Below, piece by piece: positions 7,391-16,234 of a DNA stretch of 37,932 bases. This DNA is from Mycolicibacterium bacteremicum (lineage in GTDB: Bacteria > Actinomycetota > Actinomycetes > Mycobacteriales > Mycobacteriaceae). Both the position numbers and the translations under genes were made by a program. The DNA is taken from contig NZ_MVHJ01000040.1 of NCBI RefSeq assembly GCF_002086115.1, forward strand, positions 1 through 37,932, written 5' to 3'. The first letter of the stretch is position 1, and the number at the start of each line of letters is the position of its first letter. The notes beneath the pieces are model-generated. The model saw nothing but the letters and a program-made list of their open reading frames with translations. It did not search any database and was not told the origin of the DNA.

Positions 7391-10300
7391 TTGCTGTTCT
7401 CGGCGCTCCCCCCGGCCCAGGGTCTCTACGACCCGGACAACGAATCCGATTCCTGCGGTGTCGCGATGATCGCCGACATCGGCGGGCGTCGCTCGCACGA
7501 CATCGTCGCCGACGGGCTGACCGCCCTGGAACACCTGGAACACCGTGGCGCCGCCGGCGCCGAACCGAACAGCGGTGACGGAGCCGGCATCCTGTTGCAA
7601 TTGCCGGTCGAGATGTTCTCCGCCGTGGTCGATTTCGCGCTACCCGGGCCCACCGCCACCGGCGCCAACAGCTATGCCGCCGGTATCTGCTTCCTGCCCC
7701 GGGACCGGGCGCAGCGGGCCGCAGCGCAGCACCGCGTCGAGCAGATCGCGGTCGAGGAGAACCTTGAGGTGCTCGGCTGGCGGACGGTTCCGGTCGATCC
7801 CGACGGCGCGCAGATCGGTGCCACCGCCCTGGGCTGTATGCCGCACATGGCACAGCTGTTCGTGGCGGCACCGCACCGCTGCGGCGGCATCGACCTCGAC
7901 CGGCAGGTGTACCCGTTGCGCAAGCGTGCCGAATCCGAGGATCTGGGCCTGTATTTCGCGTCCCTTTCCAGCCGCACCATTGCCTACAAGGGCATGCTCA
8001 CCACGATGCAGCTGCCACAATTCTTCCCGGACCTGCGCGACGAGCGCTGCGTGAGTGCCATCGCCATCGTGCACAGTCGGTTCTCCACCAACACCTTTCC
8101 GTCCTGGCCGCTGGCGCACCCGTTCCGGTTCGTCGCGCACAACGGTGAGATCAACACCGTGCGCGGTAACCGCAACCGCATGCACGCCCGGGAGGCCGAA
8201 CTCGCCAGTGCGCTCATTCCGGGTGATCTCAGCCGGCTCTCGCCGATCTGCACACCCGAGGCATCGGATTCGGCGTCCTTCGATCAGGTGCTCGAACTAC
8301 TGCACCTCGGGGGCCGCAGCCTGCCCCATGCGGTGCTGATGATGATCCCGGAGGCGTGGGAGAACAATGCCGCCATGGACCCGGCGCGCCGCGCCTTCTG
8401 GCAGTTCCACGCCTCGCTGATGGAGCCCTGGGACGGCCCGGCGTGCGTCACCTTCACCGACGGTACCGTTGTCGGAGCGGTGCTGGACCGCAACGGTTTA
8501 CGGCCGGGGCGCTGGTGGCGCACCATCGACAACCGGGTGATCCTGGCCAGTGAGAGTGGCGTGCTCGACGTACCGAGCGCCCAGGTGGTGGCCAAGGGGC
8601 GCCTGGAACCGGGCAAGATGTTCCTGATCGACACTGCGGCGCATCGGGTGGTGCCCGATGCGGAGATCAAGGATGAATTGGCCGCGGCCGAGGCGTATGG
8701 GGAGTGGTTGCACGCCGGGCTGCTCGACCTGAACACCCTGCCGGATCGCCCGCGCGGACAGGCCAATCACGAGTCGGTGGTCCGCAGGCAGGTCTCCTTC
8801 GGCTATACCGAGGAGGAGCTGCGGGTCCTGTTGACCCCGATGGCCGCCGCAGGCGCCGAGCCGTTGGGTTCGATGGGCACCGACACCCCGCTGGCCGTGC
8901 TCTCGCAGCGTTCCAAGCTGCTCTACGACTACTTCGTGGAACTGTTCGCCCAAGTCACCAACCCACCGCTGGACGCCATCCGGGAGGCCGTCGTCACCTC
9001 GATGCGGCGCGTGATGGGCCCCGAACAGAACCTGCTGGAGCCGACGGCCGCGTCGTGCCGGCAGATCGCCCTGGGCTGGCCGGTGTTGGACAACGACGAT
9101 CTGAACAAGATCGTGCACATCAACGACGACGGCGAACAACCCGGGCTGCGTACCGCGGTGCTGCGGGCGCTCTATGACGTCGAGCGCGGCGGGGAGGGTC
9201 TGGCCGAGGCGCTCGACGAGTTGCGGGCCCGGGCGTGCGACGCCATCGCCCGGGGCGCCCGCACCCTGGTGATCTCCGACCGCGACTCCGATCACACCCG
9301 CGCGCCCGTCCCGTCGCTGCTGGCGGTGTCCGCGGTGCATCACCATCTGGTGCGCACCAAACAACGCACCGGCGTCGCGCTGGTGGTGGAGAGCGGTGAT
9401 GCCCGCGAGGTCCACCACATCGCGCTGTTGCTGGGTTTCGGTGCGGCCGCGGTCAACCCGTATCTGGCCATCGAGTCGATCGAGGACCTGATCCGCGAGG
9501 GCGAACTCACCGGCATCGAGCCCGCCGCGGCCATGCGCAACTACCTCACCGCGCTCGGCAAGGGCGTGATGAAGGTGATGAGCAAGATGGGCATCTCCAC
9601 GGTGTCCTCCTACACCGGTGCCCAGGCCTTCGAGGCGATCGGGCTCGACCGCGGCGTCATCGACGAATACTTCACCGGAACACCGATGCAACTCGGCGGT
9701 GTGGGGCTCGATGTGCTGGCCGAGGAGGTGCGGTTCCGGCACCGCCGGGCGTATCCGGAGAATCCGACCGAACGGGCCCACCGCCGCCTCTCGGTGGGCG
9801 GTGACTACCAGTTCCGCCGCGACGGTGAGCTGCACCTGTTCACCCCGGAAGTGGTCTTCCTGCTTCAACATTCGACGCGGACCGGTCGCCGCGACGTGTT
9901 CGCGCGCTACTCGCAGGAGGTCGACCGGCTGTCCCGCGACGGGGGTGCGCTGCGTGGCCTCTTCGCCTTCAAGGCCGCGACGCCGGTGCCGCTGGACGAG
10001 GTCGAACCCGTCGAATCCATCGTGGCCCGGTTCAACACGGGTGCGATGAGTTACGGGTCCATCTCGGCCGAGGCGCACGAGACGATGGCCGTGGCGATGA
10101 ACGAGCTCGGTGGGCGCTCCAATTCCGGCGAGGGCGGCGAGGACACCGACCGTCTCTACGATCCGCGGCGCCGCAGCGCGGTCAAGCAGGTGGCTTCCGG
10201 ACGGTTCGGGGTGACCAGTGACTATCTGGTCAACGCGACCGACATCCAGATCAAGATGGCCCAGGGTGCCAAACCCGGTGAGGGCGGGCAGCTGCCCGGC

Positions 10301-11935
10301 TTCAAGGTGTATCCGAACATCGCGAAGACCCGGCACTCCACGCCGGGGGTCGGTCTGATCTCACCGCCCCCGCACCACGACATCTACTCCATCGAAGACC
10401 TCGCGCAACTGATCCACGACCTGAAGAACGCCAACGACACCGCGCGTATCCACGTCAAGCTGGTCAGCTCGGTCGGCGTGGGCACCGTCGCGGCGGGGGT
10501 CGCCAAGGCGCATGCCGATGTCGTCCTGATCTCCGGCTACGACGGTGGCACCGGTGCCGCACCGCTGACCAGCCTCAAGCACGCCGGCGCACCGTGGGAG
10601 ATCGGGCTGGCCGACACCCAGCAAACGTTGCTGCTCAACGGGTTACGCGACCGCATCACCGTGCAGTGCGACGGCGGGATGCGCACCGCGCGCGATGTCA
10701 TGGTCGCGGCGCTGCTGGGCGCCGAGGAATACGGTTTCGCCACCGCACCGCTGGTGGTGGCCGGCTGCATCATGATGCGGGTGTGCCACCTGGACACCTG
10801 CCCGGTCGGCGTGGCGACCCAGAACCCGGAACTGCGGGCACGGTTCACCGGCAAGCCCGAGTTCGTGCGCAACTTCTTCGAGTTCATCGCCGAGGACATC
10901 CGCACGATGCTCGCCGAACTCGGATTCCGCAGCCTCGATGAGGCGATCGGCCGGGTCGACATGCTCGACACCGCCGACGGGGTGGCGCACTGGAAGAGCC
11001 GCGGGTTGGACCTGAGCCCCGTCTTCGCGGTCCCGGCCGATGCGCACGGTGGCCCACCACCCCAGCGCCGCCGGTTGCGCGAACAGGACCACGGCCTCGA
11101 CCGGGCGCTCGACCAGACCCTCATCCAACTGGCCGAGGGCGCCCTGGAGGACGCGCATCCCGTCCGGCTGGAACTGCCGGTGCGCAATGTGAACCGCACG
11201 GTCGGCACCATGCTGGGTGCCGAGGTCACCCGCCGCTACGGCGCGGCCGGGCTGCCCGAGGACACCATCGCGGTGACGCTGACCGGATCGGCCGGGCAGT
11301 CCCTGGGGGCGTTCCTGCCGCCGGGGGTCACGCTGGACCTGATCGGCGACGCGAACGACTATGTCGGCAAAGGCCTTTCGGGTGGCCGGGTGATCGTCCG
11401 GCCACCGGATGACGTGCTGTTCCTGCCCGAGGACAACGTGATCGCCGGCAACACCCTGCTGTTCGGGGCGACGGCGGGCGAGGTGTTCCTGCGTGGTCGG
11501 GTGGGGGAGCGGTTCTGCGCCCGCAATTCCGGCGCGCTGGCCGTCGTCGAGGGCGTCGGTGACCACGCGTGTGAGTACATGACCGGTGGCCGCGTGGTGG
11601 TGCTCGGCGACACCGGACGCAATATGGCCGCCGGCATGTCCGGCGGGATCGCCTTCGTGCTGGGCCTGGATCCGGCCAAGGTCAACACCGAGATGGTGAC
11701 GCTGCAGCGGTTGCAGCCCGAGGATCTGAGCTGGCTGCACGATGTGGTGGGCCGGCACGCACAGCTCACCGGGTCCACCGTCGCCACCTCGCTGCTGGCG
11801 GACTGGCCGCGGCGCAGTGCCGCCTTCACCAAGATCATGCCGACCGACTACGAGCGGGTACTGCGCGCCACCCGGATGGCCAAGGCCGAGGGGCGCGATG
11901 TGGACGCCGCGATCATGGAGGCCAGCCGTGGCTGA
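7391..11935 (+). CDS. gltB: Glutamate synthase (NADPH) large subunit
   Basis: GltB converts glutamine plus 2-oxoglutarate to two glutamates, with GltD supplying electrons from NADPH. The 1514-residue length is normal. The order is: a short propeptide of 21 residues, Cys22 in ESDSCGV as the N-terminal nucleophile of the class II glutaminase domain, the glutaminase motif HNGEINTVRGN, a central domain, the FMN and 2-oxoglutarate-binding barrel (GEGGEDTDR, then PGEGGQLPG), the 3Fe-4S cysteines C1126, C1132 and C1137, and the C-terminal GXGXG helix domain. The TTG start is supported by GGAGG at 7379-7383 and by the correct distance to Cys22. It overlaps gltD. In mycobacteria I have seen gltBD beside pyk in this way, unlike M. 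tuberculosis where they lie elsewhere (memory). Confidence 0.97.
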   Translation: MLFSALPPAQGLYDPDNESDSCGVAMIADIGGRRSHDIVADGLTALEHLEHRGAAGAEPNSGDGAGILLQLPVEMFSAVVDFALPGPTATGANSYAAGICFLPRDRAQRAAAQHRVEQIAVEENLEVLGWRTVPVDPDGAQIGATALGCMPHMAQLFVAAPHRCGGIDLDRQVYPLRKRAESEDLGLYFASLSSRTIAYKGMLTTMQLPQFFPDLRDERCVSAIAIVHSRFSTNTFPSWPLAHPFRFVAHNGEINTVRGNRNRMHAREAELASALIPGDLSRLSPICTPEASDSASFDQVLELLHLGGRSLPHAVLMMIPEAWENNAAMDPARRAFWQFHASLMEPWDGPACVTFTDGTVVGAVLDRNGLRPGRWWRTIDNRVILASESGVLDVPSAQVVAKGRLEPGKMFLIDTAAHRVVPDAEIKDELAAAEAYGEWLHAGLLDLNTLPDRPRGQANHESVVRRQVSFGYTEEELRVLLTPMAAAGAEPLGSMGTDTPLAVLSQRSKLLYDYFVELFAQVTNPPLDAIREAVVTSMRRVMGPEQNLLEPTAASCRQIALGWPVLDNDDLNKIVHINDDGEQPGLRTAVLRALYDVERGGEGLAEALDELRARACDAIARGARTLVISDRDSDHTRAPVPSLLAVSAVHHHLVRTKQRTGVALVVESGDAREVHHIALLLGFGAAAVNPYLAIESIEDLIREGELTGIEPAAAMRNYLTALGKGVMKVMSKMGISTVSSYTGAQAFEAIGLDRGVIDEYFTGTPMQLGGVGLDVLAEEVRFRHRRAYPENPTERAHRRLSVGGDYQFRRDGELHLFTPEVVFLLQHSTRTGRRDVFARYSQEVDRLSRDGGALRGLFAFKAATPVPLDEVEPVESIVARFNTGAMSYGSISAEAHETMAVAMNELGGRSNSGEGGEDTDRLYDPRRRSAVKQVASGRFGVTSDYLVNATDIQIKMAQGAKPGEGGQLPGFKVYPNIAKTRHSTPGVGLISPPPHHDIYSIEDLAQLIHDLKNANDTARIHVKLVSSVGVGTVAAGVAKAHADVVLISGYDGGTGAAPLTSLKHAGAPWEIGLADTQQTLLLNGLRDRITVQCDGGMRTARDVMVAALLGAEEYGFATAPLVVAGCIMMRVCHLDTCPVGVATQNPELRARFTGKPEFVRNFFEFIAEDIRTMLAELGFRSLDEAIGRVDMLDTADGVAHWKSRGLDLSPVFAVPADAHGGPPPQRRRLREQDHGLDRALDQTLIQLAEGALEDAHPVRLELPVRNVNRTVGTMLGAEVTRRYGAAGLPEDTIAVTLTGSAGQSLGAFLPPGVTLDLIGDANDYVGKGLSGGRVIVRPPDDVLFLPEDNVIAGNTLLFGATAGEVFLRGRVGERFCARNSGALAVVEGVGDHACEYMTGGRVVVLGDTGRNMAAGMSGGIAFVLGLDPAKVNTEMVTLQRLQPEDLSWLHDVVGRHAQLTGSTVATSLLADWPRRSAAFTKIMPTDYERVLRATRMAKAEGRDVDAAIMEASRG

Positions 11936-13442
11936 CCCGACCGGATTCCTGCGGGTTCGCAAGAGCGATGCCGCCAAACGCCCCGTCGACGAGCGGGTGG
12001 GGGACTGGCACGAGGTCTACGAGAGCCGACCCCCCGCGGACCGGGCCGCGGAGGTGTCCCAGCAGGCCCGCCGCTGCATGGACTGCGGAATCCCGTTCTG
12101 CCACTCCGGAACCGCGGGCTGTCCGCTGGGCAACCTGATCCCGGAATGGAACGATCTGGTGCGCCGGGGCCGTTGGGACGCCGCCAGTGAACGGTTGCAC
12201 GCCACCAACAACTTCCCGGAGTTCACCGGCCGGCTGTGTCCCGCCCCGTGCGAGGCCGCCTGCGTGCTGTCCATCGCCGAGGAGGCGACCGGGGGCAGCG
12301 TCACCATCAAGCGCATCGAGCAGACCATCGCCGACCATGCCTGGCTGACCGGGGCGGTGGAGCCGCAACCGGCCGCCATCGGCTCGGGACGCAGTGTGGC
12401 CGTTGTCGGTTCGGGCCCCGCCGGGTTGGCCGCCGCGCAGCAACTGACCCGGGCAGGCCACGAGGTGACCGTCTACGAACGCGACGACCGGATCGGCGGG
12501 CTGATGCGCTACGGCATCCCCGAGTACAAGCTGGAAAAGGCCACCCTCGACCAGCGGCTGTCCCAGATGCGGGCGGAGGGCACCCGATTCGTCACCGACT
12601 GTGAGGTCGGGGTGGACCTGTCCATCGAGGCACTGCGCGCCCAGCACGATGCGATCGTGCTGGCCGTCGGTGCGTTGCGGGGCCGGGACAACGCCGTCGA
12701 GGGCCGCGAACTGAACGGCGTGCATCTGGCCATGGAGCATCTGGTCCAGGCCAACAAGGAATGCGAGGGCGACGGCGCCGCCGAGCTCACCGCCAGGGGC
12801 AAGCACGTGGTCATCATCGGCGGCGGCGACACCGGGGCGGACTGCCTGGGCACCGCGCACCGGCAGGGTGCGATCTCGGTGACCCAACTGGACTACAACC
12901 CCGAACCGCCCGAAACCCGCGACGAGTCCCGGTCGCCCTGGCCCACCTGGCCGTTGGTGCTGCGCACCTCGCCGGCGCACGCCGAGGGCGGGGCCCGGCG
13001 GTTCGAGGTCGCCGTACAACGCTTCGTCGGCGACGAGCAGGGCGGGGCATCGGGCCATGTGCGCGCCGTGCAGATCTCCGAGGTCCGGGTGCAGCGTGAC
13101 GAACAGGGCCGTCGGCAGATCACGCCGGTCGGTGAGCCGATCGAGATCCCCTGCGATCTGGCGCTGCTGGCCATCGGCTTCGAGGGTGTCGAGCACATGC
13201 CCCTGCTGGACGGGCTGGGCCTGAGCCTGAACGGACGCGGCGCGCTGTCCTGTGGTTCGGACTGGCAGACCGATGAGCCCGGGGTCTTCGTGTGCGGTGA
13301 CGCCCACCGCGGCGCCTCGCTGATCGTGTGGGCGATTGCGGAGGGCCGCAGCGCGGCGCGCGCGGTCGACGCCTACCTGATGGGCGAGTCGGAACTGCCT
13401 GCGCCGGTGCAGCCCGGTGCACTGCCGCTGGCAGTGCTCTGA
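11928..13442 (+). CDS. gltD: Glutamate synthase (NADPH) small subunit
   Basis: GltD takes electrons from NADPH through FAD and 4Fe-4S clusters and passes them to GltB. It has 504 residues from the GTG at 11928, which overlaps the last codons of gltB by 8 bases. The N-terminus (ADPTGFLRVRKSDAAKRPVDERVGDW) is typical. Cysteine-rich segments CMDCGIPFC, GCPLGN and LCPAPCEAAC bind the iron-sulfur clusters. VAVVGSGPAGLAAAQ is the FAD dinucleotide fold and VVIIGGGDTGADCLG the NADPH fold. The longer open frame upstream is inside gltB and is not part of the protein. All key residues look intact. Confidence 0.96.
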   Translation: MADPTGFLRVRKSDAAKRPVDERVGDWHEVYESRPPADRAAEVSQQARRCMDCGIPFCHSGTAGCPLGNLIPEWNDLVRRGRWDAASERLHATNNFPEFTGRLCPAPCEAACVLSIAEEATGGSVTIKRIEQTIADHAWLTGAVEPQPAAIGSGRSVAVVGSGPAGLAAAQQLTRAGHEVTVYERDDRIGGLMRYGIPEYKLEKATLDQRLSQMRAEGTRFVTDCEVGVDLSIEALRAQHDAIVLAVGALRGRDNAVEGRELNGVHLAMEHLVQANKECEGDGAAELTARGKHVVIIGGGDTGADCLGTAHRQGAISVTQLDYNPEPPETRDESRSPWPTWPLVLRTSPAHAEGGARRFEVAVQRFVGDEQGGASGHVRAVQISEVRVQRDEQGRRQITPVGEPIEIPCDLALLAIGFEGVEHMPLLDGLGLSLNGRGALSCGSDWQTDEPGVFVCGDAHRGASLIVWAIAEGRSAARAVDAYLMGESELPAPVQPGALPLAVL

Positions 13443-13464
13443 GCTGTCCGGAACCCCCGTCGAA

Positions 13465-13502
13465 TCGTCATCTGAATCGATCAGGACTATGCTCACCAGA
13501 CG
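13465..13502 (+). promoter_or_regulatory. Probable leaderless promoter of pykA
   Basis: A TATGCT -10 hexamer (13488-13493) lies 8 bases before the GTG start of pykA, and a TCGTCA -35-like hexamer (13465-13470) is 17 bases upstream of it. Transcription would then start at or next to G13502, the first base of the GTG codon, a leaderless arrangement common in mycobacteria. No ribosome site is seen before this GTG, which agrees with this reading. Confidence 0.6.
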
Positions 13503-14920
13503 TGAGTAGACGCGGAAAGATCGTCTGTACCCTTGGCCCGGCAACCGCCACCGACGAGACGGTGCGCGATCTCGTCGAGGCCGGAATGGATGTCGCGCGG
13601 CTGAACTTCAGCCACGGCGACCACGCCGACCACGAGGAGTCCTACCGGCGGGTGCGCGCGGCCTCGGATTTCACCGGCCGTGCCGTCGGCATCCTGGCCG
13701 ACCTGCAGGGACCCAAGATCCGGCTGGGTCGCTTCGCCACCGGCGCCACGCTGTGGCAGACCGGCGAGACGGTGCGCATCACCGTCGAGGACTTCATGGG
13801 CACCCACGACCGGGTGTCGACCACCTACAAGCAACTGGCCGTCGACGCGGCCCCCGGTGACCGGCTGCTCGTCGACGACGGCAACGTCGGTCTGGTCGTC
13901 GAGCACATCGACGGCAACGATGTGGTGTGCCAGGTCACCGAGGGTGGCCGGGTCAGCAACAACAAGGGCCTGTCCCTGCCCGGCATGAACGTCTCGGTGC
14001 CTGCGCTGAGCGAGAAGGACATCGCCGACCTGGAGTTCGCACTACGCCTCGGTGTCGACCTGGTGGCGCTGTCGTTCGTGCGCTCACCTGCCGATATCGA
14101 GCTGGTGCACGAGGTCATGGACCGCGTCGGTCGCCGGGTCCCGGTGATCGCCAAGCTGGAGAAGCCCGAGGCCATCGAGAACCTTGAGGCGATCGTGCTG
14201 GCCTTCGACGCCATCATGGTGGCCCGTGGCGATCTGGGTGTCGAACTACCCCTGGAAGAGGTGCCGCTGGTGCAGAAGCGGGCCATCCAGATGGCCCGCG
14301 AGAACGCCAAGCCCGTCATCGTGGCCACCCAGATGCTGGAGTCGATGATCGAGAACTCCCGGCCCACCCGGGCCGAGGCCTCCGACGTCGCAAACGCGGT
14401 GCTCGACGGCGCCGATGCGGTGATGCTCTCCGGTGAGACGTCGGTCGGCAAGTACGCACTGGAGGCCGTGCGCACCATGGCGCGCATCGTGCGGGCCGTC
14501 GAGTCGAACTCCACCGAGGCGCCGCCGCTGACCCACGTGCCGCGCACCAAGCGCGGTGTCATCTCCTATGCCGCCCGCGACATCGGTGAACGGCTGGAGG
14601 CCAAGGCGCTGGTCGCGTTCACCCAGTCCGGGGACACCGTGCGCCGGCTCGCCCGCCTGCACACGCCGCTGCCGCTGCTGGCATTCACCGCGCTGCCCGA
14701 GGTGCGCAGCCAACTCGCATTGACGTGGGGCACCGAGACGTTCATCGTCCCGCACATGCAGACCACCGACGGCATGATCCGGCAGGTCGACCAGGCGCTG
14801 CTGGACCTGGGCCGCTACAAGCGCGGCGACCTGGTGGTCATCGTCGCGGGTGCGCCTCCGGGCACAGTAGGCTCGACCAACCTGATCCACGTGCACCGGA
14901 TCGGCGAGGACGACCACTAG
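13502..14920 (+). CDS. pykA: Pyruvate kinase
   Basis: Pyruvate kinase makes pyruvate and ATP from phosphoenolpyruvate and ADP, the last step of glycolysis. The protein is 472 residues from the GTG at 13502, the length I recall for Rv1617. Motifs include KIVCTLGPAT and MDVARLNFSHG at the N-terminus, DLQGPKIRLG, the active-site signature VIAKLEKPEAIENL with the catalytic Lys, and ARGDLGVELPLEEV. The C-terminal domain has VAFTQSGDTVRRLARLHTPLP, the usual effector region. A long in-frame extension upstream (from 13328) lies within gltD and is rejected. It is followed after 9 bases by tesB. Confidence 0.97.
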   Translation: MSRRGKIVCTLGPATATDETVRDLVEAGMDVARLNFSHGDHADHEESYRRVRAASDFTGRAVGILADLQGPKIRLGRFATGATLWQTGETVRITVEDFMGTHDRVSTTYKQLAVDAAPGDRLLVDDGNVGLVVEHIDGNDVVCQVTEGGRVSNNKGLSLPGMNVSVPALSEKDIADLEFALRLGVDLVALSFVRSPADIELVHEVMDRVGRRVPVIAKLEKPEAIENLEAIVLAFDAIMVARGDLGVELPLEEVPLVQKRAIQMARENAKPVIVATQMLESMIENSRPTRAEASDVANAVLDGADAVMLSGETSVGKYALEAVRTMARIVRAVESNSTEAPPLTHVPRTKRGVISYAARDIGERLEAKALVAFTQSGDTVRRLARLHTPLPLLAFTALPEVRSQLALTWGTETFIVPHMQTTDGMIRQVDQALLDLGRYKRGDLVVIVAGAPPGTVGSTNLIHVHRIGEDDH

Positions 14921-14929
14921 GGGAGCGAC

Positions 14930-15796
14930 TTGTCGGCAGAACATCTCGAGGAACTGCTGACGGTCCTGGCCCTCACGCCGGTCGGCCCGGATGCGTTCAC
15001 CGGAACGCATCCGAGCCGCAATCCGATCCGGACGTTCGGTGGGCAGATGATGGCGCAGGCGTTCGTCGCCGCCAGTCGCACGGTGTCGGCGAAGCTGCCA
15101 CCCAGCACGCTGTCCATGCATTTCATCGCCGGTGGGGATCCCACCAAAGACCTTGAGTTCCAGGTGGTTCGACTCCGCGACGAGCGGCGCTTCGCCAACC
15201 GCCGGGTCGATGTCACCCAGGACGGAGTCCTGCTCGGCACCGCGCTGGTGTCACATCTGGCCGGTGGCCGCGGGCTCGAGCACAACATCCCGGTGCCGGA
15301 GGTGCCGAAACCCGACGGTCTGCCGACCATCGACGAGCTGCTGGTCGGGTATGAGGAAACCGTGCCGCTGTTCGTCGAGGCGCTCAAGCCGATCCAGTGG
15401 CGCTACACCAACGACCCGGCCTGGGTGATGCGGGACAAGGGCGGACGGTTGGAGCACAACCGGGTCTGGATGACTGCCGATGCCCCGATGCCCGAGGACC
15501 CGGTGCTGCACGCCGCGGCGCTGGTGTACTCGTCGGACACCACGGTGCTGGATTCGATCATCACCACGCACGGGCTGTCGTGGGGCTTCGATCGCATCTT
15601 CGCCGTCACGATGAACCACTCGGTGTGGTTTCACCGACCGATCTGCTTCGACGACTGGGTGCTGTATTCGACCTCGTCGCCGGTGGCCGCGGATTCCCGC
15701 GGGCTGAGCAGCGGACACTTTTTCAACACCGAGGGCCAGGTGCTGGCGACCGTCGTGCAGGAGGGCATCGTCAAGCATTTCCCCGGTGCCGGCTAG
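14930..15796 (+). CDS. tesB: Acyl-CoA thioesterase II (TesB family)
   Basis: TesB hydrolyses medium and long acyl-CoA to free fatty acid and CoA. The 288-residue protein is a double hotdog. The first half has RTFGGQMMAQAFVAASRTV and FIAGGDPTKDLEFQV; the second half has ALVYSSDTTVLDS and MNHSVWFHRP, with the TesB Asp (in SSDT) visible. It starts with TTG at 14930, preceded by GGGAG at 14921, and lies 9 bases after pykA, as tesB1 does in M. tuberculosis. Its TAG stop shares the sequence CTAG with the convergent small membrane gene at the end of the cyd operon. Confidence 0.93.
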   Translation: MSAEHLEELLTVLALTPVGPDAFTGTHPSRNPIRTFGGQMMAQAFVAASRTVSAKLPPSTLSMHFIAGGDPTKDLEFQVVRLRDERRFANRRVDVTQDGVLLGTALVSHLAGGRGLEHNIPVPEVPKPDGLPTIDELLVGYEETVPLFVEALKPIQWRYTNDPAWVMRDKGGRLEHNRVWMTADAPMPEDPVLHAAALVYSSDTTVLDSIITTHGLSWGFDRIFAVTMNHSVWFHRPICFDDWVLYSTSSPVAADSRGLSSGHFFNTEGQVLATVVQEGIVKHFPGAG

Positions 15797-16224
15797 GGAC
15801 GCGCCGTTCCCAGACCGGAGATCTCCTCGATGCGGTCGCGGAAATCGTTCTCGCACCGGGTTTGTGCGGTTCGGTCCGTGTCGGCCTTTTCCATACAGCT
15901 GACGTAGTCACCGATCCCGGCGTCACCCAGGAAGCCCGACCAGACCGGGACGGCGGCGATCCCGATGACGACCGCGAGCGCCCCCAGCGCGATGCCCGCG
16001 GTGGCGACCGGCCCGTTGTCCGCCGCACCCCGACGGGCCCGACCGCGACCGGCGACACCGAGGGCCACGGCGATGACCCCGCCGACGATGCCGCCGATGA
16101 CGCTCCAGGAGAACGCCAGCGCGGCCACCGCCACCACCAGCGCACCCGTGCCGATCCCGTTGCGCGGGCCGGTCGCCGGGGGACCGGGATACGGCGGCGC
16201 CGCCGGAAAGGGCTGGTAGTTCAT
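15793..16224 (-). CDS. DUF4190-like small membrane protein with an external two-Cys tail
   Basis: This 143-residue protein starts 10 bases after cydC and so reads as the last gene of the cyd operon. The first 25 residues are Pro-rich. Two hydrophobic helices follow (about 27-58), then the basic loop GRGRARRG, then a third helix (about 72-92), as in DUF4190 proteins. By the positive-inside rule the basic loop is cytoplasmic and the C-terminal tail is outside. That tail (about 100-143) carries only two Cys, spaced C-x13-C in SCMEKADTDRTAQTRC, so they could form a disulfide. The function is unknown. Its stop overlaps that of tesB on the other strand. Confidence 0.82.
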   Translation of the reverse strand: MNYQPFPAAPPYPGPPATGPRNGIGTGALVVAVAALAFSWSVIGGIVGGVIAVALGVAGRGRARRGAADNGPVATAGIALGALAVVIGIAAVPVWSGFLGDAGIGDYVSCMEKADTDRTAQTRCENDFRDRIEEISGLGTARP

Positions 16225-16234
16225 GGGAGGCAGG

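Noticed and set aside
8498..10336. 612-residue open frame on the minus strand
   Set aside because: It lies fully antisense to gltB, is rich in His/Arg/Gln/Gly as expected for a GC-rich shadow frame, and resembles no family.
11913..13544. 543-residue open frame on the minus strand
   Set aside because: It is antisense to gltD, which has all its cofactor motifs; the composition is that of a shadow.
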